A stretch of DNA of 64,000 bases from Sulfitobacter sp. M05 (GTDB taxonomy: Bacteria > Pseudomonadota > Alphaproteobacteria > Rhodobacterales > Rhodobacteraceae), in assembly GCF_029285175.1 (NCBI RefSeq), contig NZ_JABEDH010000001.1:1054001-1118000 (forward strand), written 5' to 3'. The stretch's first letter is position 1, and each line of letters starts with the position of its first letter. Of the stretch, positions 25,304 to 34,906 are shown piece after piece. Under the pieces are notes generated by a model, which saw nothing but the letters and a program-made list of their open reading frames with translations, did not search any database and was not told the DNA's origin. Made by a program: the position numbers and the translations under genes.

Positions 25304-27450
25304 TGCTGCGCTGCCTATTTATCGTCCTTACTCTGGCCCTGCCCGCATCCCTGCACGCCCAGCAGGACGCCCAGGCTGCGGCCATCCTGATTGCCGACGA
25401 GGTGTTCATTGAAAGCGACCGCACGCTGGTCGCCCGTGGCAATGTAGAGGCGTTTCAGGACGGGACACGACTTCAGGCCAAATCCGTACGTTACAGTCAG
25501 GCTGACGGCAGTTTGATTATCGAGGGGCCGATCACGCTGACCGAGGGCAGCGAAACCTTGATCTTTGCTGATGCGGGGCAATTAGATGCCGATATGCGCA
25601 ACGGCATTCTGACCGGCGCGCGGATGATCCTGAACCAGCAACTGCAACTGGCCGCTGCACAGGTACACCGGGTCGAAGGCCGTTACAGCCAGCTTTCCAA
25701 AGTATCTGCAACCTCTTGCAGGGTTTGCAACGACGGCAGTGCCCCCCTGTGGCAAATCCGTGCCCAGCGGGTGATCCATGACCGCCTTGAAGACCAGTTG
25801 TATTTTGATCAGGCCCAGTTTCGCATCCTGAACGTGCCGGTCTTCTATATCCCGCGCCTGCGTTTGCCCGGTCCGGGGCTGGAACGCGCCACCGGGTTTC
25901 TGGTGCCCTCAACCCGCACCACCTCGCAGCTCGGCACCGGCTTGAAGGTACCGTATTTTATCAAACTGGGCGACCACCGCGACCTGACCCTGACGCCCTA
26001 TCTGTCCAGTGTGACCCGCACGCTTGAGTTCCGCTACCGTCAGGCGTTTCGCCGGGGGCGTATCACCTTTGACGGCGCCCTTACCCGCGACGATCAGCGC
26101 CCCGGCAAGCGGCGCGGTTATCTGTTCGGGCGCGGGCATTTCGATCTGGAACGGGATTTCAAGCTGGACTTCGACATCGAAACCACAACCGACCGCGCCT
26201 ATCTGAACGAATACGGGTATTTTGTCGAAGACCGGCTGGAAAGCCAGATCACCGCAAGCCGTGCGCGGCGTGACGAATTTGTCAGAGCCAGCTTTTATAA
26301 CTTCGAGAGCCTGCGGGCTGATGACATCAATGACAACCTGCCCACAGTGGTACTGGACGGCGAATATGAACGCCGCATCTTTCCTGAGACAACGGGCGGC
26401 GAACTGAGGCTGCGCCTGCAAGCCCATGCCCACCGGCGCAATTCGGACCGCGACAGCGATGGGCCAGATACCGATCTGGTGACCGACGGACGCGATGTGG
26501 CGCGCCTGCATGGCCAAGCAGACTGGCGCCGCCGGTTTACCTTTAACAATGGGTTGGTTGCCGATCTGCGCACCGGCGTCAGCTTCAACTTCTTTGACAT
26601 CACGCAGGATGCCTCCTTTGCGCAGAACCATTCCGATATTGTACCCGTCGCCGCTTTGGCGCTGCGCTATCCGATGCTGCGGCGCGAAGGTGCGGGCGTG
26701 ACCCAGTTTCTGGAACCCATCGCGCAAATCGGCTGGACCCGCGGACGCCGCCTGAACGTGCCCAATGACGAAAGCACCCGGGTTGAATTTGACGAAGGTA
26801 ACCTGTTGTCCCTGTCGCGCTTTCCACGCCCCGACCGTCGCGAACGCGGCACGGTGGCGGCTGTTGGGTTGAACTGGTCGCGCATCAACCCACAAGGCTG
26901 GGACAGCCATATCTCTGTGGGGCAAGTGTTCCGCAGTGACAGCGATCCGGACTTTTCGGCGACCACAGGTCTTGGCGGGGTGTCGTCGAACATCCTGTTG
27001 GCCGCCCAGATCGTGACGCCAAACGGGCTTTCCTTGTCTGGCCGTAGCCTGTTCGACAAGAATTTCCGCTTTGCCAAGGCAGAGGTGCGCGGCAATTGGG
27101 GGTTCAGCCGAGGATCACTGGCCGGCAGCTATATCTGGCTGGACGATGATGCCGCAGAAGAACGCGCCGAAGCGGTATCGGAAATTCTGCTGGCCGGGCG
27201 CTACGAGATCAATAACAACTGGGAAGTCAAAGCCGACTGGCGCTTTAACGTCGCAGACGACCGCGCGGCCACCGCGGGCCTTGGCATCAGCTATAACAAC
27301 GAATGTGTCGGCGTCGATCTTTCGGTGGCGCGCAGCTATTCTTCGTCAACGGCGGTTGAGCCTACCACCAGTTTGGGGTTTAACGTCGGTCTAAGAGGCT
27401 TTTCAGCCAAGGCGGGCAACCAAAAATATAATCGCTCATGCAAAAGGTGA
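25303..27450 (+). CDS. lptD: LPS assembly protein LptD (outer-membrane translocon)
   Basis: 715 residues from the ATG at 25303, with GGAGGACGG upstream. Signal peptide of about 20 residues ending SLHAQ. N-terminal OstA-type beta-jellyroll (about 35-150; ILIADEVFIESD, VARGNVEAF), then SCRVCNDG with two cysteines and the LptD barrel domain (FYIPRLRLPGPG, FLVPSTRTTS). The C-terminal SYNNECVGVDLSVARSY with its Cys matches the family end. Fed by LptFG encoded just upstream, with the chaperone SurA downstream. Confidence 0.94.
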   Translation: MLRCLFIVLTLALPASLHAQQDAQAAAILIADEVFIESDRTLVARGNVEAFQDGTRLQAKSVRYSQADGSLIIEGPITLTEGSETLIFADAGQLDADMRNGILTGARMILNQQLQLAAAQVHRVEGRYSQLSKVSATSCRVCNDGSAPLWQIRAQRVIHDRLEDQLYFDQAQFRILNVPVFYIPRLRLPGPGLERATGFLVPSTRTTSQLGTGLKVPYFIKLGDHRDLTLTPYLSSVTRTLEFRYRQAFRRGRITFDGALTRDDQRPGKRRGYLFGRGHFDLERDFKLDFDIETTTDRAYLNEYGYFVEDRLESQITASRARRDEFVRASFYNFESLRADDINDNLPTVVLDGEYERRIFPETTGGELRLRLQAHAHRRNSDRDSDGPDTDLVTDGRDVARLHGQADWRRRFTFNNGLVADLRTGVSFNFFDITQDASFAQNHSDIVPVAALALRYPMLRREGAGVTQFLEPIAQIGWTRGRRLNVPNDESTRVEFDEGNLLSLSRFPRPDRRERGTVAAVGLNWSRINPQGWDSHISVGQVFRSDSDPDFSATTGLGGVSSNILLAAQIVTPNGLSLSGRSLFDKNFRFAKAEVRGNWGFSRGSLAGSYIWLDDDAAEERAEAVSEILLAGRYEINNNWEVKADWRFNVADDRAATAGLGISYNNECVGVDLSVARSYSSSTAVEPTTSLGFNVGLRGFSAKAGNQKYNRSCKR

Positions 27451-27455
27451 TCCAG

Positions 27456-28679
27456 ATGAAATTTTCGGCAGTGGTTCGGGGCATGGCCCTTGCGGGTGCG
27501 ATGATCCTCGGTGTTCAGACAGCGCAGGCGCAGAACCTGTTCGCCCCTGCGGCGCGGGTGAACGACACGGTTGTCACCGAGTTCGAAGTGCAGCAACGCC
27601 AGCGGTTCCTGCAATTGCTGAATGCCCCCGGCTCGGACCGCGACAGTGCCCTGCAAGGTTTGATCGACGATCGGTTGCGGGCCGCTGCGGTGGCGCAGGC
27701 CGGCATTTCCCTGACCGACGAGGGGCTGAACGAAGGGCTTGCCGAATTTGCGTCACGCGCCAACCTGACCCTGCCGGAATTCACCAAGGCGCTTGAGCAA
27801 TCCGGCGTGTCCCGTGAGACACTGCGTGACTTTGTTGCCAACTCACTGGGCTGGCGTGAACTGATCCGGGGCCTCTATTCCCGTCAGGCCACGGTCTCGG
27901 AGGCTGAAATCAAACGAGCTCTTGGCAATACCAAGTCAACCGGCTCCGGCCTGCGGGTGCTGTTGTCCGAAATCATCATCCCCGCCCCGCCCCAGCGCGC
28001 CGCACAGGTGATGGCGTTGGCCGAGCGGATCGCACAGTCGAAATCCGCAGCCGAGTTCTCGCGTTACGCCTCGCAGTATTCCGCCACCGCTTCGCGTGGG
28101 CGGGGCGGGCGTATGCCATGGACGCCGCTGGACCAATTGCCGCCAACCCTGCACCCGCTGTTGCTGGCCCTTGGTCCGGGTGAAGTCACCGCGCCTTTGC
28201 CAATTCCCAACGCTGTTGCCCTGTTCCAGCTGCGCGGCATCGAGGAAAGCGGCAAGCCGGCCAAGGTTTATTCCGAGATCGAATACTCCGCCTATTTCAT
28301 GCCCGGTGGCCGCTCTGAGGACACGCTGGCGCAAGCCGCCCGCCTGCGCGGCGAAGTCGACACCTGTGACGATCTTTACGCCATCGCCAAAGGTCAGCCC
28401 GAAGAGGTTCTGGAACATCAGACCAAAGCGCCAAAAGACATTCCGCAAGACATCGCTTTTGAATTGGCAAAGCTGGACAACGGCGAAGTCTCAACAGCGC
28501 TGACACGCGCCAATGGCGAAACGTTGGTATTCTTGATGCTGTGTAACCGGACGGCGGCCGCAAATGCCGAAGCCACCCGTGACGATGTGATCAGCGCCCT
28601 GCGCCAGCGCAAATTGCAGGGGTTTGCAAACCTCTATATGCAACAATTGCGCGCCGATGCGCATATCCTGATGCAATGA
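27456..28679 (+). CDS. surA: Periplasmic chaperone/peptidyl-prolyl isomerase, SurA type
   Basis: 407 residues from the ATG at 27456, preceded by AAAAGGTGATCC; a second ATG 18 nt upstream overlaps lptD. Signal peptide ends TAQAQN. SurA N-terminal region (RVNDTVVTEFEVQQRQRFLQ, GLIDDRLRAAAVAQAGI), then a parvulin domain at about 165-270 (GLRVLLSEIIIPAP, SRGRGGRMPWTPLDQLPP), and a degenerate second half. Helps fold outer-membrane proteins, LptD being a known client. 6 nt after lptD. Confidence 0.9.
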   Translation: MKFSAVVRGMALAGAMILGVQTAQAQNLFAPAARVNDTVVTEFEVQQRQRFLQLLNAPGSDRDSALQGLIDDRLRAAAVAQAGISLTDEGLNEGLAEFASRANLTLPEFTKALEQSGVSRETLRDFVANSLGWRELIRGLYSRQATVSEAEIKRALGNTKSTGSGLRVLLSEIIIPAPPQRAAQVMALAERIAQSKSAAEFSRYASQYSATASRGRGGRMPWTPLDQLPPTLHPLLLALGPGEVTAPLPIPNAVALFQLRGIEESGKPAKVYSEIEYSAYFMPGGRSEDTLAQAARLRGEVDTCDDLYAIAKGQPEEVLEHQTKAPKDIPQDIAFELAKLDNGEVSTALTRANGETLVFLMLCNRTAAANAEATRDDVISALRQRKLQGFANLYMQQLRADAHILMQ

Positions 28680-29650
28680 GCCAGCCTCGTCTGCCGGTTG
28701 CAATCTCCTGCGGTGAACCTGCCGGCATCGGACCCGAGGTTGCAGCCGGTGCATGGTCTGCTTTGGCGGATGAGGTGCCGATGGTCTGGCTGGGTGATCC
28801 GGCCCATCTGCCCGAAGACACCCCGCACCGGGTTGTATCCGATCCAAAAGACGCAGCCGAAATCAGCCCCAATGCCCTGCCGGTCCTGGCTCAGGATTTC
28901 AGCACGCCACGTCAGCCCGGCACGCCCGATCCGGCCCATGCCCCGCATGTCATCAACATGATCGCCCGTGGTGTGGCGCTGGTGCAGGAAGGACAGGCCC
29001 TGGCGCTTTGTACGGCCCCGATCCACAAGAAGGCGCTGAAAGACGGGGCGGGCTTTGCCCATCCCGGCCATACCGAATACCTTGCCGCATTGGCGGGGGT
29101 CGAAAACGTTGTGATGATGCTGGCCTGCGAACAGCTGCGCGTTGTGCCTGCCACAATCCACATCGCACTTGATCAGGTGCCACAACAGCTGACACCGCAC
29201 GCCCTGCGACAGGTGATCGAAACCACCCACGCTGGCCTGCGCGACCGGTTTGGCATTGCGGCCCCGCGCCTCGCCATTGCCGGTCTGAACCCACATGCCG
29301 GCGAAGGTGGCACCATGGGGACACAGGAACGCGACTGGATCAATGAACTGGTCACACAGATGCAGGGTGAAGGGTATGCCCTATCCGGCCCCTTGCCGGC
29401 AGACACGATGTTCCATGCAGCGGCACGTGTCCGCTATGACGCGGCGGTTTGTATGTATCACGATCAGGCGCTGATCCCAATCAAGACCTTGGATTTTGAC
29501 AAGGGCGTAAACGTCACACTGGGCTTGCCGTTTATCCGCACCTCACCGGATCATGGCACCGCCTTTGACATCGCAGGCAAAGGCCTCGCAAACCCCACCA
29601 GCATGATCGAGGCCATCCGTCTGGCCTATCGCATGGGAACCACCGGATGA
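28676..29650 (+). CDS. pdxA: 4-hydroxythreonine-4-phosphate dehydrogenase
   Basis: 324 residues; pyridoxal phosphate synthesis (oxidation of 4-phosphohydroxy-L-threonine). [14 protein letters not shown] at the start, TAPIHKKAL with a substrate Lys, and [14 protein letters not shown] plus [15 protein letters not shown] near the end are family signatures with metal-binding His. The start overlaps the surA stop (ATGA) and the stop overlaps rsmA. surA-pdxA-rsmA is a widely conserved order. Confidence 0.95.
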   Translation: MSQPRLPVAISCGEPAGIGPEVAAGAWSALADEVPMVWLGDPAHLPEDTPHRVVSDPKDAAEISPNALPVLAQDFSTPRQPGTPDPAHAPHVINMIARGVALVQEGQALALCTAPIHKKALKDGAGFAHPGHTEYLAALAGVENVVMMLACEQLRVVPATIHIALDQVPQQLTPHALRQVIETTHAGLRDRFGIAAPRLAIAGLNPHAGEGGTMGTQERDWINELVTQMQGEGYALSGPLPADTMFHAAARVRYDAAVCMYHDQALIPIKTLDFDKGVNVTLGLPFIRTSPDHGTAFDIAGKGLANPTSMIEAIRLAYRMGTTG

Positions 29651-30489
29651 GTACAATCGACACCCTGCCGCCACTGCGCGACGTGATTGCAACACATGGG
29701 CTGTCCGCGCGCAAATCACTGGGCCAGAACTTTCTGCTGGACCTCAACCTGACCGCTAAAATCGCCCGTCAGGCTGGTGACCTTACAAACTGCGATGTGC
29801 TTGAAATCGGTCCCGGCCCAGGCGGGTTGACCCGTGGATTACTGTCCGAAGGTGCGCGCCGTGTGTTGGCCATTGAAAAAGATCCGCGCTGCCTGCCGGC
29901 ACTGGCCGAAATCGGTGATGCATATGCCGGGAAGTTGCAGGTGATCGAGGGAGACGCGCTTGAGATCAACCCGCTGGAGCATCTGACACCGCCAATCCGT
30001 GTGGCCGCCAACCTGCCCTATAACGTCGGCACCGAATTGCTGGTGCGCTGGCTGACACCCGCCCAGTGGCCGCCGTTCTGGCAAAGCCTGACCTTGATGT
30101 TCCAGCGCGAAGTGGCAGAGCGGATCGTCGCCCTGCCCGGGTCTAAAGCCTATGGTCGTCTTGCCCTGCTGGCGCAGTGGCGGGCGGATGCGCGCATTGT
30201 GCTGCACCTGCCCCCCGAAGCTTTTACCCCCCCGCCCAAGGTCTCCTCTGCGGTGGTGCATCTGACTGCCCTGCCCGAGCCGCGTTTTTCAGCGGACCCT
30301 GCAATCCTGAACCGGGTTGTAGCCGCTGGCTTTAACCAGCGCCGCAAGATGCTGCGCGCCTCCCTGAAAGGGGTCGCACCGGATATGGAAGACCGCCTGC
30401 GGGCTGCCGGGATTAAACCCACCGAACGCGCCGAACAAGTATCGCTGGAAGCCTTTTGCGCCCTGGCCCGTGAGGTGGCAAAAAAGTGA
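29647..30489 (+). CDS. rsmA: 16S rRNA dimethyladenosine transferase
   Basis: 280 residues; dimethylates A1518 and A1519 of 16S r[16 protein letters not shown] at the start, SAM motif [15 protein letters not shown] (about 53-67), and the catalytic [14 protein letters not shown]. The C-terminal helical domain with [14 protein letters not shown] is complete. Coupled to pdxA by an ATGA overlap; its TGA overlaps the GTG of the next gene. Confidence 0.96.
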   Translation: MSTIDTLPPLRDVIATHGLSARKSLGQNFLLDLNLTAKIARQAGDLTNCDVLEIGPGPGGLTRGLLSEGARRVLAIEKDPRCLPALAEIGDAYAGKLQVIEGDALEINPLEHLTPPIRVAANLPYNVGTELLVRWLTPAQWPPFWQSLTLMFQREVAERIVALPGSKAYGRLALLAQWRADARIVLHLPPEAFTPPPKVSSAVVHLTALPEPRFSADPAILNRVVAAGFNQRRKMLRASLKGVAPDMEDRLRAAGIKPTERAEQVSLEAFCALAREVAKK

Positions 30490-31070
30490 GACAGCTGGCG
30501 GCACTGGTGATGATCCTTGCCTTGACCGCCTGCGCCGCCAAAGGCCCCGAGGCAGGCAGCGAGACCCAAATAGCGGCCCTCGCGCAAAACCTGCGCCAGA
30601 TGTCACCGGATGTGGACCCGCAAGAGGCCGCACGCGCGGCGCGGATTTCATACCAGACGGCCTTTGCCCTGGCGCAAACCTATCAGATCACCGACCACCC
30701 GCTGATCCACAACAGCAAGGTGAACGCCGGCACAAAACCACGCGGCCTGTGTTACCATTGGGCCGAAGACATGCAGGCGCGGCTGTTGCGTGAAGGGTTC
30801 AAAACGCTGGATGTGACCCGCGCCATTGCAAATGCACACTCACGGATTTTGATTGATCACAGCACCGCCGTGCTGATCCCGAAAGGGGCCGCCATGACTG
30901 ACGGTGTGGTGATTGACCCATGGCGCGGCGGTGGGCGGTTGTTTTGGGCACCGGTCAAGGATGACCAACGCTATGACTGGTTGCCCCGCGCACAGGTGCT
31001 GCGGGAGCTGGGGCGCATTCATTACATCCAGCGCACCGATGGATCACTGGCACCGCCACCTGTCGATTAA
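30486..31070 (+). CDS. Lipoprotein with a papain-like Cys-His-Asp arrangement
   Basis: 194 residues starting at a GTG that overlaps the rsmA stop. Signal peptide with lipobox LTAC, lipidated Cys16. The conserved-looking core has [10 protein letters not shown] (Cys89), [11 protein letters not shown] (His125) and [10 protein letters not shown] (Asp144), the order C-H-D used by transglutaminase and papain-fold enzymes; GLCYHW resembles the nucleophile site of such folds. I do not recognise a named family. A role as envelope peptidase or amidase is a hypothesis. Last gene of the lptF operon. Confidence 0.75.
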   Translation: MRQLAALVMILALTACAAKGPEAGSETQIAALAQNLRQMSPDVDPQEAARAARISYQTAFALAQTYQITDHPLIHNSKVNAGTKPRGLCYHWAEDMQARLLREGFKTLDVTRAIANAHSRILIDHSTAVLIPKGAAMTDGVVIDPWRGGGRLFWAPVKDDQRYDWLPRAQVLRELGRIHYIQRTDGSLAPPPVD

Positions 31071-31121
31071 AGCCCCCGGCCTTTAACTGATGGATACATG
31101 TCTAGGGTCGGGCGCTCTCAA
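31070..31121 (+). repeat. Short hairpin related to the ~105-bp repeat (diverged copy D)
   Basis: AAGCCCCCGGCCTTTAACTG at the left and GGGTCGGGCGCTCT at the right mirror the two ends of copies A-C, but the inner part is deleted or replaced. It begins at the stop of the lipoprotein gene and may also act as a transcript end. Confidence 0.4.
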
Positions 31122-31398
31122 CGAGAGAGCCAGAACCATCACATGCAGAACGCCATTTAACACGTTGAAATAAATGATCTAAGTCAAGGTTTACGGCAAC
31201 CACTCCTTTCACGAAACGCTCAAGGATTAGCGCCCCGCGGCTCCCTCTGTCTCGTCCCGGCCTCAATGAATCGGAACACGCTTTGCAGAGATTTTGCACT
31301 TTGCAATATTCGTTTCACCCCAAATGCAAACACCGCTCTGACCAGCAAGGCCATTGCCCGCAGAACAACGGAAACACTGAAACCTAAGCGCAAGATAG
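31122..31398. other. Intergenic stretch between convergent genes
   Basis: No supported gene. Two short minus-strand open frames (31102-31299, 31220-31414) lack ribosome sites and family similarity. The stretch is less GC-rich than the neighbouring genes. A lone FNR-like palindrome, ATGATCTAAGTCAA at 31174-31187, has no gene start nearby. Confidence 0.5.
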
Positions 31399-31427
31399 AA
31401 AAAACCCCGCACATCGGCGGGGCTTTT
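31399..31427 (-). terminator. Terminator downstream of the DUF4167 gene
   Basis: Minus-strand reading GCCCCGC, a 6-nt loop, GCGGGGT and then TTTTT. It starts a few bases beyond the DUF4167 stop. Confidence 0.8.
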
Positions 31428-31432
31428 CCAAA

Positions 31433-32029
31433 TTACTCTGCAGCTTCTGGCTGATCACCGCTGTCGCCTGCACTCTCGGGTTTGGGCTTCGGCTTGGGCT
31501 TGCGCCGCGGGGCACGTTTCGGCTTGGGCTTGCTTTCAGGGGTTTCAACCAACCCGCTGTCATCGTCATTCTCTGCTTCAACCACCGGCTGCTCTGCCTC
31601 AGCCGCATGTCCGCCACGCTGCTCTTTGCCACCGGGCTGGGGCTGTTGGCCAGCGGGTTGTTGCTGTGCGGCCTGATTGGCTTCACGCTCCTGGCGCTCT
31701 GCCCGTTCACGATCACGCTCTGCCTGACGCTCGCGGTTCTGACGCTCTTGCTCTTCGCGGCGCTCGTCCATCTCGCGCTGCGCCTCTGATAACATCCGCA
31801 GATAATGCTCTGCATGCTGCTGGAAATTCTCGGCGGCAACCCGGTCATTAGACAACTGGGCATCACGCGCCAGTTGATTGTACTTTTCAATCACCTGACT
31901 TGGTGTGCCGCGCACCTTACCTTCAGGGCCGGAGCTGTCAAAGACACGGTTGACGACATTGCCGCCCTGATTGTTATTGCTGCGGTTGCGGTTGTTCTTG
32001 GACCGGCCCCGGGATCTTGTGGATTTCAT
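31433..32029 (-). CDS. DUF4167 domain protein (putative RNA-binding)
   Basis: 198 residues. The N-terminal basic Arg/Asn-rich tract (RSRGRSKNNRNRSNNNQ) and VFDSSGPEGKVRGTPSQVIEKY with the following LARDAQLSNDRVAAENF are the DUF4167 signature. After residue 80 come a Glu/Arg coiled coil, a Gln-rich linker and a Lys-Pro tail (KPKPKPKP), all low complexity. The position downstream of prfA-prmC is conserved in alphaproteobacteria and suggests a translation-linked role. Confidence 0.88.
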   Translation of the reverse strand: MKSTRSRGRSKNNRNRSNNNQGGNVVNRVFDSSGPEGKVRGTPSQVIEKYNQLARDAQLSNDRVAAENFQQHAEHYLRMLSEAQREMDERREEQERQNRERQAERDRERAERQEREANQAAQQQPAGQQPQPGGKEQRGGHAAEAEQPVVEAENDDDSGLVETPESKPKPKRAPRRKPKPKPKPESAGDSGDQPEAAE

Positions 32030-32228
32030 GAAAGGATATCAGCCTTTGGTGCTGTTTCGCCAAGGGAGACCGATTGCGCAACGCGCGGGGATCATCGGTC
32101 GAGAAAATGTTGGGTTAAAAACCGCGCGGGACCGCCAAAGGCATCCACCGCTGCAACACCTTTGAATAACCATGCCAACGCCCCTACGGCAAGGGCAAAG
32201 TCGCCCGTTTGGCGCAAAAAATGCAGTT

Positions 32229-33065
32229 TTACGCCGGTTGCGCCGCACAAACCACACGCGGCCTACCGTCCAGATCATGCGCCAGCTCGACACTGGCCCA
32301 TCCGGCAGCCGTGAAAATCGCGCAAACCTCTGCGCCCTGCTGCCAGCCGATTTCAACCATCACACGACCATTTACAGTCAGGTAAGATTGCGCATTCTCT
32401 GCAATGATCCGGTAGACCGACAACCCATCCAGCCCGTCGGTCAGGGCCATGCGCGGCTCATGGTCACGCAATTCCGGCGCAACATCCGCCATTTCCGTGA
32501 TCGCCAGATAGGGTGGATTCGACACGATCAGATCAAACCGCCCCTCGACCGCATTGAACCAGTCGGATTGAATGACCTGCGCCCGCGCCGCCACATCATG
32601 CAAAACCGCGTTTGCACTGGCCTGCAAACAAGCCGTTTCAGACAGGTCGGCCCCGACGCCCGTGGCATCGCTTCGTTCTGCAAGCAAAGTCACAAGGATG
32701 CAGCCCGATCCGGTGCCCAGGTCCAGCACCCGCGCAAAGGGCGCGGCAAGGGCCAGATCAATCAGGGTTTCGGTTTCCGGGCGCGGATCCAGTACCTCGC
32801 GACTGATTTTGAAATCACGGCCATAAAACGCCCGCGCCCCGACCAGTTGCGATACCGGCACCCGCACCGCCCGCAATGCAACAAGTTGATCAAAACGTTC
32901 GGCAATCTCAGGAGCAATTTCTTCCGGCGCAATCAATGTCACCCGCGCCGCATCGACACTTGCAGCATGGGCCAGCAAAAGGCGCGCATCTCGCGCCGGA
33001 TCGGGCACCCCGGCGGCACGCAGCCGCGCCGCAGCCGCCGCCATCGCCTGTGCGGCCGTACTCAA
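32229..33065 (-). CDS. prmC: Release factor glutamine methyltransferase
   Basis: 278 residues. SAM-dependent N5-methylation of the GGQ glutamine of RF1/RF2. Helical N-terminal domain, then [17 protein letters not shown] (SAM motif) and [10 protein letters not shown], whose NPPY binds the target Gln. The start is a TTG overlapping the prfA stop (TTGA), so translation is coupled to its substrate's gene. Confidence 0.95.
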   Translation of the reverse strand: MSTAAQAMAAAAARLRAAGVPDPARDARLLLAHAASVDAARVTLIAPEEIAPEIAERFDQLVALRAVRVPVSQLVGARAFYGRDFKISREVLDPRPETETLIDLALAAPFARVLDLGTGSGCILVTLLAERSDATGVGADLSETACLQASANAVLHDVAARAQVIQSDWFNAVEGRFDLIVSNPPYLAITEMADVAPELRDHEPRMALTDGLDGLSVYRIIAENAQSYLTVNGRVMVEIGWQQGAEVCAIFTAAGWASVELAHDLDGRPRVVCAAQPA

Positions 33066-34117
33066 CCGTTCATCTCGGCCATCAGCCGGGCCTGCGCATC
33101 CGCCGTCAAAGCATCGACAATCTCGTCCAGATCACCCTGCATCACCGCATCCAACCGATAGAGCGTCAGATTGATCCGGTGATCCGTCATCCGCCCTTGC
33201 GGGAAATTATAGGTTCTGATCCGTTCCGAGCGATCCCCCGATCCTACCTGCGACGCACGATCCGCAGAGCGTTCATCGTCCATCCGGCTCCGCTCCATAT
33301 CATAAAGCCGTGCCTTCAGGACCTGCATCGCCTTGTCGCGGTTACGGTGCTGGGATTTCTCCGACGAGGTCACCACGATACCGGTGGGAATATGGGTGAT
33401 GCGCACAGCAGAATCGGTGGTATTCACATGCTGGCCACCCGCGCCCGACGACCGCATCGTATCAATACGGATGTCGTTGGCGTTAATTTCAATGTCCACA
33501 TCTTCGGCTTCGGGCAAAACCGCCACTGTCGCGGCAGATGTATGGATACGTCCCCCCGATTCTGTGGTTGGCACCCGCTGTACCCGATGCACGCCGCTTT
33601 CGTATTTCAGCCGCGCAAAAACATTCTGGCCGGTGATATGCGCCACCACTTCCTTGACACCGCCAAGTTCGGTCATCTGCTCTTCGATCAATTCAAAGCC
33701 CCAGCCGCGCGCCTCAGCATAGCGCTGGTACATCCGCAGCAAATCCGCCGCAAACAACGCTGCCTCGTCCCCGCCTGTGCCCGGCCTGATCTCAAGCATG
33801 GCCGGTTTCGCATCCGCCGCGTCCTTGGGCAACAGCGCCACCTGCAAATCTGCCTCGGCCTCGGGCAAAGCCGCCTTGATCCGTGGCAATTCCTCTTGCG
33901 CCAGTTCGGCCATCTCGGGATCAGCCATCATCGCCTGCGCCTCGTCCAGATCACGCAGCAACTGCATATAGGCGTCGATCTGTTCAACCACGGGCCGCAG
34001 ATCCGCGTACTCCTTGGCCAAGGCCGCAAAATCCGCCCCCTCAGAGCCAGATGACATGGAAGCTTCCAGAAACTGGAAACGCTGAGAGATTTGTTCAAGC
34101 CGGTCCAATGGTATCAT
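33062..34117 (-). CDS. prfA: Peptide chain release factor 1
   Basis: 351 residues. Reads UAA and UAG: the codon-recognition loop lies in the central domain, and the catalytic GAGGQHVN is at about 226-233. [14 protein letters not shown] and [18 protein letters not shown] are family signatures. AGGA before the ATG. First gene of prfA-prmC. Confidence 0.97.
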   Translation of the reverse strand: MIPLDRLEQISQRFQFLEASMSSGSEGADFAALAKEYADLRPVVEQIDAYMQLLRDLDEAQAMMADPEMAELAQEELPRIKAALPEAEADLQVALLPKDAADAKPAMLEIRPGTGGDEAALFAADLLRMYQRYAEARGWGFELIEEQMTELGGVKEVVAHITGQNVFARLKYESGVHRVQRVPTTESGGRIHTSAATVAVLPEAEDVDIEINANDIRIDTMRSSGAGGQHVNTTDSAVRITHIPTGIVVTSSEKSQHRNRDKAMQVLKARLYDMERSRMDDERSADRASQVGSGDRSERIRTYNFPQGRMTDHRINLTLYRLDAVMQGDLDEIVDALTADAQARLMAEMNG

Positions 34118-34180
34118 ACTGGCATCCTGTCGCTGATAGAAAGGCTTTGGTCAAGGGGCGCGTCGTGCTATGATCACGCT

Positions 34181-34480
34181 ATGAAACGCCTTTGCTTCCT
34201 CGCGGGCCTGATGGCCCTGCCCGCCCATACGGCAGCTTTTGCCGATGCAACCTACCCAAATGGCAAGACCGTTGATTGCTATTGCACAGACCGCAGTCAC
34301 AACCGGATCGAATTGGGTGAAACGATTTGTTTACAGGTCGACGGACGCATGTTCATGGCACAATGCCAGATGTCGCTGAATGTCCCCATGTGGCGCGAAG
34401 TTCAGGAAGGTTGCCTGTCTTCGTCACTCGATCGCAGCGCGCCACCCCTTGATCCGCTTGGCATTCACCCCAAGATCTGA
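34181..34480 (+). CDS. Small secreted Cys-containing protein
   Basis: 99 residues from the ATG at 34181. Signal peptide of about 20 residues ending AAFADA. The mature part (YPNGKTVDCYCTD, LGETICLQVDGR, MAQCQMSLNVPMW, EGCLSSS) has five Cys, suggesting disulfides in the periplasm. Family not recognised beyond an impression of rhodobacterial conservation. Its last 57 nt overlap the convergent DUF1499 gene. Confidence 0.7.
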   Translation: MKRLCFLAGLMALPAHTAAFADATYPNGKTVDCYCTDRSHNRIELGETICLQVDGRMFMAQCQMSLNVPMWREVQEGCLSSSLDRSAPPLDPLGIHPKI

Positions 34481-34879
34481 CCGGCCAAACCGCGCCCTCC
34501 CATAGACCTCAAGATAGCGGATGTCGCCCTCTTCCACGAGCCCCTGATAGATGCCGATCGTGGTAAAATCCGGAAACCCGAAAACTTGCGAACGCGTGAC
34601 AAATGTCACCTGCCCTGCATCCACCGATCCCGCCACAACCTGCGTGCGCGGTGTTGCAGAGATGACTTCGGCCAGTGCACGCAAACGCGCCTCCTCATCG
34701 CCGGCAACCGGTTCCCGCCAGACAAAGGATTTTGCCCCCAGTTTCGCCCCCATGCCGGAGGGATAGGCCTGCTGATGCCACTCTTCAGGCACCACAGGTG
34801 TCAGCCGCACATAGGCCATTGCCGCCACCACAACAAACAGCACGCCCCAGATGATCATGCGCAGGCCCCCAAGCTTCAT
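34424..34879 (-). CDS. DUF1499 domain protein
   Basis: 151 residues. One N-terminal membrane segment (IIWGVLFVVVAAMAYV), then a soluble domain with TPRTQVVAGSVDAGQVTFVTRSQVFGFPDFTTI and LEVYGRARFGRSDLGVNAKRI (each read as pieces), typical of DUF1499. The annotated ATG lies inside copy 2 of the 23-bp repeat; an internal ATG at 34858 right before the membrane segment is an alternative. Function unknown. Confidence 0.8.
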   Translation of the reverse strand: MKLGGLRMIIWGVLFVVVAAMAYVRLTPVVPEEWHQQAYPSGMGAKLGAKSFVWREPVAGDEEARLRALAEVISATPRTQVVAGSVDAGQVTFVTRSQVFGFPDFTTIGIYQGLVEEGDIRYLEVYGRARFGRSDLGVNAKRIKGWRAAIE

Positions 34880-34896
34880 CTTGCCAATAAACTCAA
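34874..34896 (-). repeat. 23-bp dispersed repeat, copy 2
   Basis: Minus-strand core AGTTTATTGGCAAGATGAAG, identical to the copies at 49296 and 54559. It lies 10 nt beyond the stop of the agmatinase-like gene and supplies the first possible ATG of the DUF1499 gene. Confidence 0.8.
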
Positions 34897-34906
34897 TTCC
34901 ACCGCA

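Noticed and set aside
31174..31187. FNR/anaerobox-like site ATGATCTAAGTCAA
   Set aside because: It lies between two convergent genes with no start codon to control, and its first base departs from the consensus.
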